Below, piece by piece: positions 18,562 to 28,929 of a DNA stretch of 64,000 bases. The notes under the pieces are model-generated. The model did not search any database. It was not told where the DNA came from and was given only the letters and a program-made list of their open reading frames with translations. The stretch is from Microvirga sp. 17 mud 1-3 (GTDB lineage: Bacteria; Pseudomonadota; Alphaproteobacteria; Rhizobiales; Beijerinckiaceae). Positions within the stretch are counted from its first letter, which is position 1; each line of letters begins with the position of its first letter. The position numbers and the translations under genes were made by a program. The DNA lies in NCBI RefSeq assembly GCF_003151255.1, contig NZ_CP029481.1, positions 2,418,001 through 2,482,000 of the forward strand. Reading direction: 5' to 3'.

Positions 18562-21270
18562 TCAGGCCTCCTTGAGGCGGTTCAGGGCCTCTTCCATCTT
18601 GGCCTTGCGGGTCGCGGCGTCCTCGCGGCGCTCGCGCTGCTCCTCGATGACCTCCTCGGGGGCGCGCTTGAGGAAATCCGCATTGCCGAGCTTGGCGTCG
18701 ATCTTGCCCATCTCGGCGTCGAGCTTCTGGATTTCCTTGGCGAGACGGGCACGCTCCGCCGCGAGATCGATCACGCCCTCGAGCGGAAGCGCCGCCACTT
18801 CACCGCGAATGAGGAGCTGGATCGAGCTCTTCGGTGCGGCGTCCGCGAATGCGATGTCCGACAGGCGTGCAAGGCGCTTGACGATGTCGCCCCAGCGCCC
18901 GGCGCGGGCTCGCACATCCGCCGAGGACGCGACGAGGACGAGGGGGATCTGCGCGCCCGCCGGCACGTTGGTTTCGGAGCGGGCGGAGCGGATCTCCGTG
19001 ACGAGGTCCACCACCCAGCCGATCTCCGCCTCGGCAGCCGGATCGACGAGATCGTCGAGGCGCGACCAGGGCGCGAGCGCCAGGATGGTCTCCCGCTTCG
19101 GCCCCTCCTGCCCCTTCACGTCCCAGAGCTCCTCGGTCAGGAACGGCATGAAGGGATGCAGGAGCTTGCAGATCTCGTCCAGGATGAACGCGATGGTGGC
19201 GCGGGTCTCGCCCTTGGCGGGAGAATCAGGCCCCTGCAGAACGGGCTTCGCCAGTTCCAGAGTCCAGTCGCAGAACACGTTCCAGACGAACCGATAAGCC
19301 GCAAGCGCCGCCTCGTTGAACTTGTAGGCCTCGATACCCGCCGCCACCTCGGCGATCCCCTTGGCGCATTCGCTCAGCGCCCACTTGTTGAGCGTCTCGG
19401 TCACGGCCTTCGGGTCGAACCCGGCAACGCGGCGGCACTCGTTCATCTCGGCGAAGCGGGCCGCATTCCAGATCTTCGTCGCGAAGTTGCGGTAGCCCTC
19501 GACGCGCTGCAGGCTGAGCTTGATGTCGCGGCCCTGGGCCGCCATGGCCGAGAGGGTCATGCGCAGAGCATCGGCGCCGTACTGGTCGATGGCCTCGAGC
19601 GGATCGATGACGTTGCCTTTCGACTTCGACATCTTGGCGCCCTTCTCGTCACGGACGAGGGCGTGGATGTAGACCGTGTCGAAGGGCACCTCCTCCATGA
19701 AGTGGAGGCCCATCATCATCATGCGGGCGACCCAGAAGAAGATGATGTCGAAGCCCGTCACCAGAGTGTTGGTGGGATAGTAGCGCTTGAGTTCCGGCGT
19801 CTCGTCCGGCCAGCCGAGCGTGGAGAACGGCCACAGGGCGGAGGAGAACCAGGTGTCCAGCACGTCCTCGTCGCGCCGCAGAGGCACGTCCTTTCCGTGC
19901 CGGGCGCGGGCCTCGGCCTTCGCGTCCTCTTCGCTGTGCGCCACGAAGACGTTGCCGTCCTCGTCGTACCAGGCCGGAATCTGGTGGCCCCACCAGAGCT
20001 GGCGGGAAATGCACCAGGGCTCGATGTTCTCCAGCCACTGGAAATAGGTCTTTTCCCAGTTCTCGGGGACGAACTTCGTGTCGCCCTTGCGCACGGCCGC
20101 GAGCGCGCGGTCCGCGAGGGGCTTCACGTTCACGTACCACTGGTCCGTGAGATAGGGCTCGGTCACGACGCCCGAGCGGTCGCCGTGCGGGACCATGTGA
20201 GTGTGCGGCTCCACCTCGACCAGGACGCCGCGCTCCTCCAGCAGGGCCACGACGCGCTTGCGTGCCTCCGTGCGGTCGAAGCCCTCAAGAGCGAGGACCG
20301 CATCGAGATCCGCCGAGGCCGGTAGATCGGCGAGGAAGGACTCGTTGCCCTTGAGCGTCAGCTGTGCCTCGGTGCCGAAGATGTTAATCAGCGGCAGCTG
20401 ATGGCGCTTGCCTACCTCGAAATCGTTGAAGTCATGCGCCGGCGTGATCTTGACCGCGCCGGTCCCCTTCTCGGGATCGGAATATTCATCGGCGACGATC
20501 GGGATGCGGCGCCCGACCAGGGGCAGCACGGCGAACTTGCCGATCAGATCCTTGTAACGCTCGTCCTCTGGATGGACCGCGACGGCCACGTCGCCGAGCA
20601 TGGTCTCGGGACGGGTGGTGGCGACCGTGATGGAACGGTCCGGCATCCCGTCGATTGCGTAGCGGATATGCCAGAGGTTGCCCTTCACCTCGACCTGCTG
20701 GACCTCAAGATCCGAGATCGCCGTCTGGAACTTCGGGTCCCAGTTCACGAGGCGCTTGTCCTTGTAGATCAGACCCTGCCGGTAGAGATCCACGAAGACC
20801 TTCAGCACGGCGCGGGACAGGCCCTCGTCCATGGTGAAGCGCTCCCGCGACCAGTCGCAGGAGGCGCCGAGGCGCTTGAGCTGGTCCTTGATGCGGCCGC
20901 CGGATTCCTCTTTCCACTCCCAGACGCGCTTGATGAATTCCTCACGGCCCAGGTCGCGGCGATGGATCTGGCGCTCCATGAGCTGGCGCTCCACCACCAT
21001 CTGGGTCGCGATGCCCGCGTGGTCCATGCCCGGCTGCCAGAGCACGTCACGCCCGCGCATGCGCTCGAACCGGCACAGGATGTCCTGGATCGTGTTGTTG
21101 AGGGCGTGCCCCATATGGAGCGAGCCCGTCACGTTCGGCGGCGGGATGACAATCGTGTAGGGGGCAGCATCCCGGCGATCCGCGCGGCCGGCCTTGAAGG
21201 CCTCGGCCTCGTCCCAGCGGGCGGAGATGCGCGCCTCGACGGCGGCGGGATCGAACGTCTTGTCCATCAT
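18562..21270 (-). CDS. valS: valyl-tRNA synthetase
   Basis: A 902-residue class Ia aminoacyl-tRNA synthetase. It has the HIGH-type motif in PPNVTGSLHMGHALNNT (about residues 43-59), a CP1 editing domain, and KMSKSKGN (about 550). An anticodon-binding domain and the C-terminal coiled-coil arm characteristic of ValRS (LAKEIQKLDAEMGKIDAKL) follow. It charges tRNA-Val and edits mischarged Thr. Two adjacent ATGs (21270, 21267) make the exact start unimportant. It follows popZ on the same strand, an order common in rhizobia. Confidence 0.97.
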   Translation of the reverse strand: MMDKTFDPAAVEARISARWDEAEAFKAGRADRRDAAPYTIVIPPPNVTGSLHMGHALNNTIQDILCRFERMRGRDVLWQPGMDHAGIATQMVVERQLMERQIHRRDLGREEFIKRVWEWKEESGGRIKDQLKRLGASCDWSRERFTMDEGLSRAVLKVFVDLYRQGLIYKDKRLVNWDPKFQTAISDLEVQQVEVKGNLWHIRYAIDGMPDRSITVATTRPETMLGDVAVAVHPEDERYKDLIGKFAVLPLVGRRIPIVADEYSDPEKGTGAVKITPAHDFNDFEVGKRHQLPLINIFGTEAQLTLKGNESFLADLPASADLDAVLALEGFDRTEARKRVVALLEERGVLVEVEPHTHMVPHGDRSGVVTEPYLTDQWYVNVKPLADRALAAVRKGDTKFVPENWEKTYFQWLENIEPWCISRQLWWGHQIPAWYDEDGNVFVAHSEEDAKAEARARHGKDVPLRRDEDVLDTWFSSALWPFSTLGWPDETPELKRYYPTNTLVTGFDIIFFWVARMMMMGLHFMEEVPFDTVYIHALVRDEKGAKMSKSKGNVIDPLEAIDQYGADALRMTLSAMAAQGRDIKLSLQRVEGYRNFATKIWNAARFAEMNECRRVAGFDPKAVTETLNKWALSECAKGIAEVAAGIEAYKFNEAALAAYRFVWNVFCDWTLELAKPVLQGPDSPAKGETRATIAFILDEICKLLHPFMPFLTEELWDVKGQEGPKRETILALAPWSRLDDLVDPAAEAEIGWVVDLVTEIRSARSETNVPAGAQIPLVLVASSADVRARAGRWGDIVKRLARLSDIAFADAAPKSSIQLLIRGEVAALPLEGVIDLAAERARLAKEIQKLDAEMGKIDAKLGNADFLKRAPEEVIEEQRERREDAATRKAKMEEALNRLKEA

Positions 21271-21362
21271 GGTGAATACCGGCAGTTTGGCGCGAAAGGC
21301 GCGCGCGTCATGACGGCTACAAACCGGACGGATCGGGCGAAGTCAACCGACGGGTGGAAATC

Positions 21363-21962
21363 TCAGCGGCGTCCGCGTGAAACGCGCTCGATCTCAGCCT
21401 GGACGAGCCGCTCCACCAGGGACGGCAGATTCTCGTCGAGCCAGTCGCGCAGGAGCGGGCGCAGCAGCGCGGCGACGAAGTCCTCCATGGTTTGAGGACT
21501 TTTGTCGGACAGGGTGGCGCCGAGACGGCCGAAGGCATCGGCCACGCAGGCACCGGCCGCGCCGGAGAGAAGATTGTCCTGCGGATAGATTGGCGCTTCC
21601 GCAACCAGAGGAGCAGCCTCCTGAGTTTCATGCTCTCCAGAGGATATTTCCGCCCTCAGATCACCCCGCGGAGCAGCTCTGTCGGTCGCCATGGGCGCTA
21701 CGGTCTCAGCGGTCGGAGCCTCGTCGTCCGATGATTCAGGGTCGATCGCGAAAGGCTCGGGAGCGTCACGCTCATCGGAAAAGGCGAGCGGGATCACCTG
21801 AGCGTCTGGGGCATCGCGCAAAGTGCGAAAGGAGGTTGACTCATTCCGCCGAGCGGTCTCGACGATGCGCAGCTCCTCCTGATCATCGGCGATGATGCGC
21901 CGGATGGACGCCAGGATCTCTTCCATCGAAGGCTCATGGACCTTCGCATTGACTGCACTCAT
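21363..21962 (-). CDS. popZ: polar organizing protein PopZ family (DUF2497)
   Basis: About 199 residues in the PopZ layout: a conserved N-terminal helix (EPSMEEILASIRRIIADDQ), a long acidic Pro/Glu/Asp-rich disordered middle, and a C-terminal helical block (EDFVAALLRPLLRDWLDENLPSLVERLVQAEIE, shown in part by LLRDWLDENLPSLVERLV). PopZ self-assembles at cell poles and recruits the ParB-centromere complex and cell-cycle regulators. The order tolC-popZ-valS supports the call. ATG 21962 is preferred, with ATG 21971 three codons upstream. Confidence 0.88.
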   Translation of the reverse strand: MSAVNAKVHEPSMEEILASIRRIIADDQEELRIVETARRNESTSFRTLRDAPDAQVIPLAFSDERDAPEPFAIDPESSDDEAPTAETVAPMATDRAAPRGDLRAEISSGEHETQEAAPLVAEAPIYPQDNLLSGAAGACVADAFGRLGATLSDKSPQTMEDFVAALLRPLLRDWLDENLPSLVERLVQAEIERVSRGRR

Positions 21963-22044
21963 ACGCCGCATCCGCTCGAAAAGTTTAGAATCAAACGCTT
22001 TCAGGTGCGTTCAGTATTTCACGGGCACGGGGAGAAGCAAGCGA

Positions 22045-22073
22045 GGCCGCATCGATTGGTAGGGGATGCGGCC
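22045..22073 (-). terminator. hairpin downstream of tolC
   Basis: Arms GGCCGCATC (22045-22053) and GATGCGGCC (22065-22073) form a 9-bp stem with an 11-base loop, 19 bases past the tolC stop. The following bases on the reverse strand are only mildly T-rich, so intrinsic termination is likely but not certain. Confidence 0.5.
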
Positions 22074-22091
22074 CGCCTTTTCGCGGCTTGA

Positions 22092-23495
22092 TCAGCGGCC
22101 GTCAGGGGTCGTCAGGCCACCCCACAGGTCCTTGACCTGATCGTAATGGATCTTCGGGCTGTAGTGGTTCACCGCAAGGCCGAGGCTGCGCGAGGTGAGA
22201 CGGCCCATGGCCTGGGCGACCGCATAGGAGGCGACCACGCGGTCACGCTGCGCCGTGATGAGGTTCACGCGGGCGGTCAGGAGCTCCTGCTGTGCGTTGA
22301 GCACGTCGAGGGTGGTGCGCTGGCCGACGCGGGCCTCCTCGCGAACGCCGTTGAGCGCCGTCTCGGAAGCGTCGATCTGTGCCTGGGCCGCCACGATCTG
22401 TGCGCGGGCAGCTTCGAGCTGCCCCCAGGTCGAAACCACTGCGGCCCGAACCTGATCTCGGATCGAATCGGCCTCGAGGCGGCGCTGGCCCACGGTTTCC
22501 TTGGACTGCCGGGTGGTCGCATAGGCGACGCCGCCGTCGTAGATCGGCACCGTCAGCTGAGCCACCACGGAGGCCGACAGGGCCCTGTCGTCGCTAATTT
22601 GATTGTCATAGCGCTGGGCCACCGTACCGCGCACGCCGACCTGAGGCGCGAGAGCGCCCTGATCGATCTTCACCTGCAGCTCGGCCACATCCACCCCGTG
22701 CTCGGAGGCCTTGATGGCCGGATGCTCGTTGAGGGCAACCTTCAGCGCCGTCTCGACCGACTTGGGCAGGAGACGGTCCAGGGGACGGCCGGGCGCCAGG
22801 GAGCGCGGCTCGACGCCGACCACCTGTCGATACTGGGCGATACTGGTGCGCAGGTTCGATTCCGCGAGGCTGACCTGGGACCGGGAGGCTGCGAGGCGGG
22901 ATTCCGCCTGGGCCACGTCGGTCCGGGTCACCTCGCCCACGTTGAAGCGGTCGCGGGTCTGGCGCAGCTGCTCGTCCAGCACTTCAACGTTGTTGCGCTG
23001 GAGATCGAGGATCGCCGTGTCGCGCAGGACGTTCATATAGGCGGTCGCAGCGTCGAGCAGGGTGTTCTGCTCGTTGTTGCTGAGGGTCTCACGGGCGCCG
23101 AGAACCGACGATTCGGCCTGACGGACCGAGTTCACGGTCCGAAACCCGTTGAAGATCGACTGCTCGATCTCGATCCCGTAGCCGCGAGGCGTCAGAAAAT
23201 TCTCCCCCCCGGGTGTACCCGTCCGCGCGGGGCGGTTCACATTCGAGTAGGAACGGCCGATATCCGCGGAGGCGTTGACCTGGGGGCGGTAGCCCGACTT
23301 GGCGCGAGCCACATTCTCGTCCGTCGCCCGGACGCTGGCGCGCTGGGCGTTCAGGGAAGGATTGTTGCCATAGGCGCGAGCGAGGGCACTATCCAACGTC
23401 TCGGCCGAAGCGCCCGAGGCGGCTGCCAGCACGAAGACAGAGGCCATGGCGCCGAAGAATGCTCGGCCCTTGTTCCAAAATCGCTTCTCGTTCAC
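22092..23495 (-). CDS. tolC: TolC family outer-membrane efflux protein
   Basis: About 467 residues with an N-terminal signal peptide (FGAMASVFVLAAASGASA) and two outer-membrane-efflux repeats that form long alpha-hairpins. Recognisable points are ETLDSALARAYGNNPSLNA at the mature N-terminus and GQRTTLDVLNAQQELL in the second repeat. It forms the outer-membrane channel for type I secretion and RND efflux. The frame is open to a TTG at 23516. I prefer GTG 23495, which has AGGTGG just upstream. It is followed by popZ and valS. Confidence 0.92.
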   Translation of the reverse strand: MNEKRFWNKGRAFFGAMASVFVLAAASGASAETLDSALARAYGNNPSLNAQRASVRATDENVARAKSGYRPQVNASADIGRSYSNVNRPARTGTPGGENFLTPRGYGIEIEQSIFNGFRTVNSVRQAESSVLGARETLSNNEQNTLLDAATAYMNVLRDTAILDLQRNNVEVLDEQLRQTRDRFNVGEVTRTDVAQAESRLAASRSQVSLAESNLRTSIAQYRQVVGVEPRSLAPGRPLDRLLPKSVETALKVALNEHPAIKASEHGVDVAELQVKIDQGALAPQVGVRGTVAQRYDNQISDDRALSASVVAQLTVPIYDGGVAYATTRQSKETVGQRRLEADSIRDQVRAAVVSTWGQLEAARAQIVAAQAQIDASETALNGVREEARVGQRTTLDVLNAQQELLTARVNLITAQRDRVVASYAVAQAMGRLTSRSLGLAVNHYSPKIHYDQVKDLWGGLTTPDGR

Positions 23496-23684
23496 GCCCA
23501 CCTGCCTGTCGGTCAAATATAGCGGTTCGACCCGCCAACCTTAGCATTGAATTTCTTAACCAAAACGACTCAAAGCGAAACAATACCGATGGCAGGGCTC
23601 ACGGCAATCGCACCGAAGAGTTCGCAAGGTGATTATTGGGGATGTGGCGCAAAAATGAGACACTGTTCGCGCCATGGAGGAGAC

Positions 23685-24347
23685 TTAGAAAACGAAGCCC
23701 GGCTTTGCCTCGAAGGCCGCCAGCATGGGAGCGGCCGCATCGAAGAGGGCGCGCTCGCTGATGGCGCTGTCCGAGCGCACATAAAGCGTCGCCCGTCCGG
23801 CACGCCCGCGCCCCTTCACGCAGACGAGACGTCCGCCGTTTGCGAGCTGCCGCAGCAGCTCCTCCGGGCGCACATCCACGGCGCCGTTGATCAGAATGGC
23901 ATTATAGCCACCCTCGACCGGAATACCCCTGTCGAGAGGGCCCGCTTCGACCGTCACGGATCCGAATCCGGTCTCGTCGAGAATCTGCTTGGCCGTCTGG
24001 GCAAGCGTCGCGTCCGCCTCCAGAGCCGTCACCTTGGCGCCGAGCTCGCAGAAGACCGCGGAGGAATATCCCCGGCCGCAGGCAACATCGAGCACCTTCT
24101 CGCCGGGCTCGATTCGCAGCTCCTGGATCATCCGAGCCAGAACCATGGGGGTGACCATGAAGCGGCGCTCGGCGCCGTCGCTGACGAGAATGCTCTGATC
24201 GATATAGGCAAGCTCTTCGCGGCCCGGGATAACGAAGCGCTCCCGGGGAACGCTCCCCATGGCATCCAGCACTGGGACGTCATTCACATCGAAAGTGCGC
24301 AGCTGGCTGTCGACCATCGTCCGGCGCGCTTGCGAGAAATCGACCAT
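23685..24347 (-). CDS. protein-L-isoaspartate O-methyltransferase family protein
   Basis: A 220-residue PCMT-like protein. It has the N-terminal MVDSQLR, PRERFVIPG, the SAM-binding glycine motif VLDVACGRGYSSAVF and LEADATLA for the ribose-binding acid. It is shorter and diverged in the C-terminal half compared with E. coli Pcm, as in the alphaproteobacterial copies next to tolC. Repair of isoaspartyl residues is the family role but is not certain for this subgroup. The start is ATG 24347; the frame is open upstream through the tRNA-Cys gene. Confidence 0.88.
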   Translation of the reverse strand: MVDFSQARRTMVDSQLRTFDVNDVPVLDAMGSVPRERFVIPGREELAYIDQSILVSDGAERRFMVTPMVLARMIQELRIEPGEKVLDVACGRGYSSAVFCELGAKVTALEADATLAQTAKQILDETGFGSVTVEAGPLDRGIPVEGGYNAILINGAVDVRPEELLRQLANGGRLVCVKGRGRAGRATLYVRSDSAISERALFDAAAPMLAAFEAKPGFVF

Positions 24348-24368
24348 GGATTGCCTCAGAAGATGGGA

Positions 24369-24442
24369 TGGAGGCCTCGCCCGGAATCGAACCGGGGTGC
24401 AAGGATTTGCAGTCCTCTGCGTAACCACTCCGCCACGAGGCC
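24369..24442 (-). tRNA. tRNA-Cys (GCA)
   Basis: Reverse-strand cloverleaf: acceptor GGCCTCG pairing with CGAGGCC, anticodon loop with GCA in GGACTGCAAATCCT, and T-arm CCCCGGTTCGATTCCGGG. Discriminator T is followed by an encoded CCA (24371-24369). It lies head to head with tRNA-Asn. Confidence 0.95.
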
Positions 24443-24564
24443 ATCCGGGGCGTGCCGCGATCGCGACGGGGGCTCCATAGCAGAGCGTGACCCCAAAGGG
24501 CAACTGCCCGTTTGACCCCAAATGGCATGGACCCATTTTATGTCACGAGTTCGACGCAAGGGGC

Positions 24565-24592
24565 TTGCAAGCGGCCGAACCCGTGGTATATG
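24565..24592 (+). promoter_or_regulatory. candidate promoter of tRNA-Asn
   Basis: TTGCAA (24565-24570) and TATATG (24587-24592) are spaced by 16 bases and lie about 95 bases upstream of the mature tRNA-Asn 5' end. It fits a sigma-70-type promoter. This is a sequence match only. Confidence 0.4.
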
Positions 24593-24686
24593 CCACCCCA
24601 CCTCAGGCCGACGCGGCGTCTGGATCTCCAGAGCTTCCGGCCGGCGAAGGGCGAACCGATCCCTTTCGCAAGTAGGCATGGCATAT

Positions 24687-24761
24687 TCCGGCGTGGCGCA
24701 GCGGTAGCGCAGCGGACTGTTAATCCGTTGGTCGTAGGTTCGAATCCTACCGCCGGAGCCA
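24687..24761 (+). tRNA. tRNA-Asn (GTT)
   Basis: Acceptor TCCGGCG (24687-24693) pairs with CGCCGGA (24751-24757). Anticodon arm CGGACTGTTAATCCG has GTT in the loop. The T-arm is GTAGGTTCGAATCCTAC. Discriminator G is followed by an encoded CCA (24759-24761). Confidence 0.96.
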
Positions 24762-24847
24762 ACCTTCCCTCGAAAGCAATTGACTCCCGGTTGGGCGCGC
24801 CCGATTTCCCTGGCCCGTTCCTCGAATGGCGCTTCCAGGAGAAAAGC

Positions 24848-26314
24848 TTGACCGGTCCTGCCCTCGTCTGGTTTCGCGACGATTACCGCTTGGCCGACAA
24901 TCCGGCCCTGAGCGCCGCCGTCGAGAGCGGAGCCTCCCTCCTCTGCTTCGCCATCATCGACGAATCGTCGCAGGGCCTGCGCCCCATCGGCTCCGCCGCC
25001 CGCTGGTGGCTGCACGGCTCGCTCCATGCCCTCGATCGCTCCCTGCGGGGTCTCGGAAGCCGCCTGGTTCTCTTTCGGGGCCCGGCGGAGGGGGTGATGA
25101 GGCGCCTTGCCGAGACCGCGAATCCCTCAGGCGTTTTCTGGAATCGTCGCTATCAGGCGGCCGAGATTGCCATAGACAGCGCCGTTAAGGCGGATCTGAG
25201 CGGCGGGGGAATCGCCGTCCGCAGCTTCAATGGGCGCCTCCTCCACGAACCGTGGCAGATCCAGAATCAGGCCGGCCGGCCCTATCGGGTCTTCACCCCC
25301 TATCTCCGCGCCGTTGCGGCAAGGCCGATCACCGCCCCCCTGCCCCGCCCTAAGGGACTCAAGCCCGGCCAATGGCCTTCCGCGGCTCTCGAATCGAGCG
25401 TCTCCCTGGCGGATCTCCGGCTCGAGCCAACCCATCCGGACTGGGCTGCGCCCTTCTCGGCCATCTGGTGCCGGGGCGAGGACGGCGCCCGTGATCGGCT
25501 GACGGAATTCCTTGAGGAGGATCTGGGCGGCTATGCCGTCCGGCGCGATTTTCCGGCCGCGGAAGCAACGTCGCGCCTGTCTCCCCATCTCCGCTTCGGA
25601 GAGATCAGCCCGCGCCAGATCTGGCACGCCGCGAAGATGCGCGGCGATGGGAGCGAAAGCCATGTGGCGAAGTTCCTGAGCGAGGTCGTCTGGCGCGACT
25701 TCTGCCACCAGCAGCTCTATGACGATCCCGATCTCGCAACGGCTCCATCCGACCCGCGCTTTGAAGGATTTCGATGGGCCGACGGTTTGACCTCCCTCAT
25801 TGCCTGGCAGAAAGGCCGGACCGGGTATCCGATTGTCGATGCAGGGATGCGTCAGCTTTGGCAGGCAGGCTGGATGCACAATCGCGTCCGGATGATCGTC
25901 GGATCCTTCCTCGTGAAGCATCTCCTGACCGACTGGCGGCATGGGGAGGCCTGGTTCTGGGACACGCTGCTGGATGCCGACGCTGCCAACAATGCCTTCA
26001 ACTGGCAGTGGATCGCCGGCTCGGGGCCGGATTCCTCGCCATTCCACCGCATCTTCAATCCCGTAACCCAGGGCGAGAAATTCGATCCCGACGGGGCCTA
26101 TATCCGTGCCTATGTGCCGGAACTCGCGGGCCTGCCGGCCCCGCATATCCACAAGCCCTGGGAGGCGCCGCGCGAGATCCTGCAACAGGCGGGAATCGTG
26201 CCCGGCAAGACCTATCCTCTTCCCATAGTGGACCATGCTGCAGCCCGTGAGCGCGCCCTCGACGCATACCGGGCCTTGCGCGCATTGCAGCCCGGAAGCG
26301 GCGATTCGGCTTGA
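24848..26314 (+). CDS. phrB: deoxyribodipyrimidine photo-lyase (cryptochrome/photolyase family)
   Basis: About 488 residues. The N-terminal alpha/beta antenna domain begins PALVWFRDDYRLADNPAL. The C-terminal FAD domain carries WRDFCHQQLY, GYPIVDAGMRQLWQAGWMHN, RMIVGSFLVKHLL and DADAANNAFNWQW. These are the FAD-contacting and electron-relay segments of class I CPD photolyases. It splits UV-induced pyrimidine dimers using blue light. I set the start at TTG 24848, which has AGGAGA upstream and begins directly before the conserved N-terminus. The frame is open upstream through tRNA-Asn, which cannot be coding. Confidence 0.94.
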   Translation: MTGPALVWFRDDYRLADNPALSAAVESGASLLCFAIIDESSQGLRPIGSAARWWLHGSLHALDRSLRGLGSRLVLFRGPAEGVMRRLAETANPSGVFWNRRYQAAEIAIDSAVKADLSGGGIAVRSFNGRLLHEPWQIQNQAGRPYRVFTPYLRAVAARPITAPLPRPKGLKPGQWPSAALESSVSLADLRLEPTHPDWAAPFSAIWCRGEDGARDRLTEFLEEDLGGYAVRRDFPAAEATSRLSPHLRFGEISPRQIWHAAKMRGDGSESHVAKFLSEVVWRDFCHQQLYDDPDLATAPSDPRFEGFRWADGLTSLIAWQKGRTGYPIVDAGMRQLWQAGWMHNRVRMIVGSFLVKHLLTDWRHGEAWFWDTLLDADAANNAFNWQWIAGSGPDSSPFHRIFNPVTQGEKFDPDGAYIRAYVPELAGLPAPHIHKPWEAPREILQQAGIVPGKTYPLPIVDHAAARERALDAYRALRALQPGSGDSA

Positions 26315-26391
26315 CCGAGCTCGCCTCTTGGGCCCAGCATCTCGCCCCTGCCGCTAGGGCGGCGACCCTGACACTTAATTCCGGACCTGCC

Positions 26392-27105
26392 ATGACCGAG
26401 CTCCTCTTTCGCGACGATGCCTATGCCAAGACCTGCCAGGCCAAGGTCGTCGGCGTAACGCCGGAGGGCGGCATCGTTCTTGACCGAACCGTCTGCTACG
26501 CGCAGGGCGGAGGCCAACCCGGCGACGTGGGCCTGCTGCGCCATTCGGGCGGGGAAGCGGCCATCACCAACACGGTCTATTCCGCGGATCGCACGCAGAT
26601 CGTCCATCTCATCGGGGCGGAAGCTGCCGCCGGCCTCTCGCCTGGCGATTCCGTGGAAGTCGCCCTCGACTGGGAGCGTCGGCTCAAGCGCATGCGGGTC
26701 CACACCGCCCTGCATCTCCTGAGCGTGGTCCTTCCCTACCCGGTCACGGGCGGAGCCATCGGCGACGGCGACGGGCGGCTCGATTTCGACATCCCGGACG
26801 GAGGCCTCGACAAGGGTGAGCTGACCGACAAGATGAATGCGCTCATCGCCCGTGATGCGGCCGTGACGGAAAGTTGGATCACCGACGAGGAACTCGACGC
26901 CAATCCGAGCCTCGTGAAGACCATGTCGGTGAAGCCGCCGCGTGGCTCCGGCCGGGTCCGCCTTGTCGCCATCGAAGGCATCGATCTCCAGCCCTGCGGC
27001 GGCACCCACGTCCGTCGGACTGGTGAGATCGGAACTGTCACGATCACGGACATCGAGAAGAAGGGCAAGCAGAACCGCCGCGTCCGCCTTTCGCTGGTTG
27101 ACTGA
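26392..27105 (+). CDS. alaX: alanyl-tRNA editing protein AlaX
   Basis: A 237-residue free-standing editing domain related to the C-terminal half of AlaRS editing. It shows CYAQGGGQPGDVG, the zinc-binding HTALHLL (HxxxH-type) and CGGTHVRRTGEIG near the C-terminus. It hydrolyses Ser- or Gly-tRNA-Ala. ATG 26392 fits the family N-terminus. It lies between photolyase and sseA on the same strand. Confidence 0.92.
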   Translation: MTELLFRDDAYAKTCQAKVVGVTPEGGIVLDRTVCYAQGGGQPGDVGLLRHSGGEAAITNTVYSADRTQIVHLIGAEAAAGLSPGDSVEVALDWERRLKRMRVHTALHLLSVVLPYPVTGGAIGDGDGRLDFDIPDGGLDKGELTDKMNALIARDAAVTESWITDEELDANPSLVKTMSVKPPRGSGRVRLVAIEGIDLQPCGGTHVRRTGEIGTVTITDIEKKGKQNRRVRLSLVD

Positions 27106-27135
27106 AACCCCTCTTCATCAAGGCCGAGCTCCAGA

Positions 27136-27990
27136 ATGTCCGCCTCCTTCGTCTCCGCCGCCTGGCTGAAAGAGCATTTGAACGACCCCAACGTCGTGAT
27201 CATTGACGCATCCTGGTATCTGCCCGCGCAGAAACGGGACGCGGATGCGGAATATCTTGCCGAGCACATTCCCGGCGCCGTTCGTTTCGACCTCGACAAG
27301 GTGAAGGATGGCTCTTCGCCGTTGCCGCACATGCTTCCGTCCGAAGCGGATTTCGCGGCCGCGGCCGGCGCTCTGGGAATCGACAACCATATGACGGTGG
27401 TCGTCTACGACGGCCTCGGTCTGTTTTCCGCGCCGCGCGTTGCCTGGACATTCCGTATTTTCGGCACACAGGACGTGCGGATTCTCGAAGGCGGCCTGCC
27501 CGCCTGGAAGGCTGAAGGCGGCCCGCTCACGCAAGGTCCGCAGCCCTTGCGCAAGGCAAAGACCTTCTCGGCGAGGCTCGACCGGAAAGCGGTTGCCGAT
27601 GCCGATCAGATCCTGGGCGCCTTGCAATCGGGCTCGGCCCAGATCGTGGATGCGCGCGCGGCGGATCGGTTTCGGGGCGAAGCGCCGGAGCCACGGGCGG
27701 GGCTCCGTGCGGGACACATTCCCGGCTCCCTCAACCTCCCATGGGGCGACATCGTCGAGAATGGTCGCCTCAAGGATGAGGCGTCGCTCAAGCAAGCGGT
27801 AACAGAGGCCGGGATCGACCTGACCAGGCCCATCATCGCCAGCTGCGGCTCAGGCGTCTCGGCCGCCATCATCGCGCTCGCCTTCGAGCGCCTCGGCCAC
27901 CCACCTGAGGCGATCTACGACGGCTCCTGGTCGGAATGGGGCGCACGCGACGACCTGCCGATCGAGACCGGTCCCGCCCGTACGCGATAA
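27136..27990 (+). CDS. sseA: 3-mercaptopyruvate sulfurtransferase
   Basis: A 284-residue tandem rhodanese protein. The N-terminal inactive rhodanese domain ([15 protein letters not shown]) is followed by the active one. Its catalytic Cys lies in ASCGSGVSA, the CGSGVSA loop typical of mercaptopyruvate sulfurtransferases (thiosulfate sulfurtransferases have CRKGVTA-type loops). It transfers sulfur from 3-mercaptopyruvate to thiols or cyanide. There is no signal peptide. It converges on the aap operon. Confidence 0.94.
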   Translation: MSASFVSAAWLKEHLNDPNVVIIDASWYLPAQKRDADAEYLAEHIPGAVRFDLDKVKDGSSPLPHMLPSEADFAAAAGALGIDNHMTVVVYDGLGLFSAPRVAWTFRIFGTQDVRILEGGLPAWKAEGGPLTQGPQPLRKAKTFSARLDRKAVADADQILGALQSGSAQIVDARAADRFRGEAPEPRAGLRAGHIPGSLNLPWGDIVENGRLKDEASLKQAVTEAGIDLTRPIIASCGSGVSAAIIALAFERLGHPPEAIYDGSWSEWGARDDLPIETGPARTR

Positions 27991-28058
27991 GGGATAGGCC
28001 TCCTCCCGCTCCGTCCCGGCTATCCACACGCTGGCAACCACGGCGCTTCAAAATGAAA

Positions 28059-28081
28059 ATCCCCGGGACAAGCCCGGGGAT
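28059..28081 (-). terminator. short GC palindrome, copy 2, probable aap operon terminator
   Basis: Stem ATCCCCGGG/CCCGGGGAT with loop ACAAG, the same element as at 18511-18533. On the reverse strand it is followed by TTTTCATTTTG, so this dispersed repeat probably also serves as the intrinsic terminator of aapJQMP, which ends 59 bases away. Confidence 0.7.
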
Positions 28082-28139
28082 GACAAGGAAAGCCGCGCTC
28101 CTGCTCTCGCGGAGAAAGGCGGCAGAGCGTTTCGCCGAA

Positions 28140-28925
<786 letters not shown>

Positions 28926-28929
28926 GATG

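Noticed and set aside
24512..24847. In-frame extension upstream of photolyase
   Set aside because: It reads through tRNA-Asn. TTG 24848 has a ribosome binding site and begins at the conserved domain.
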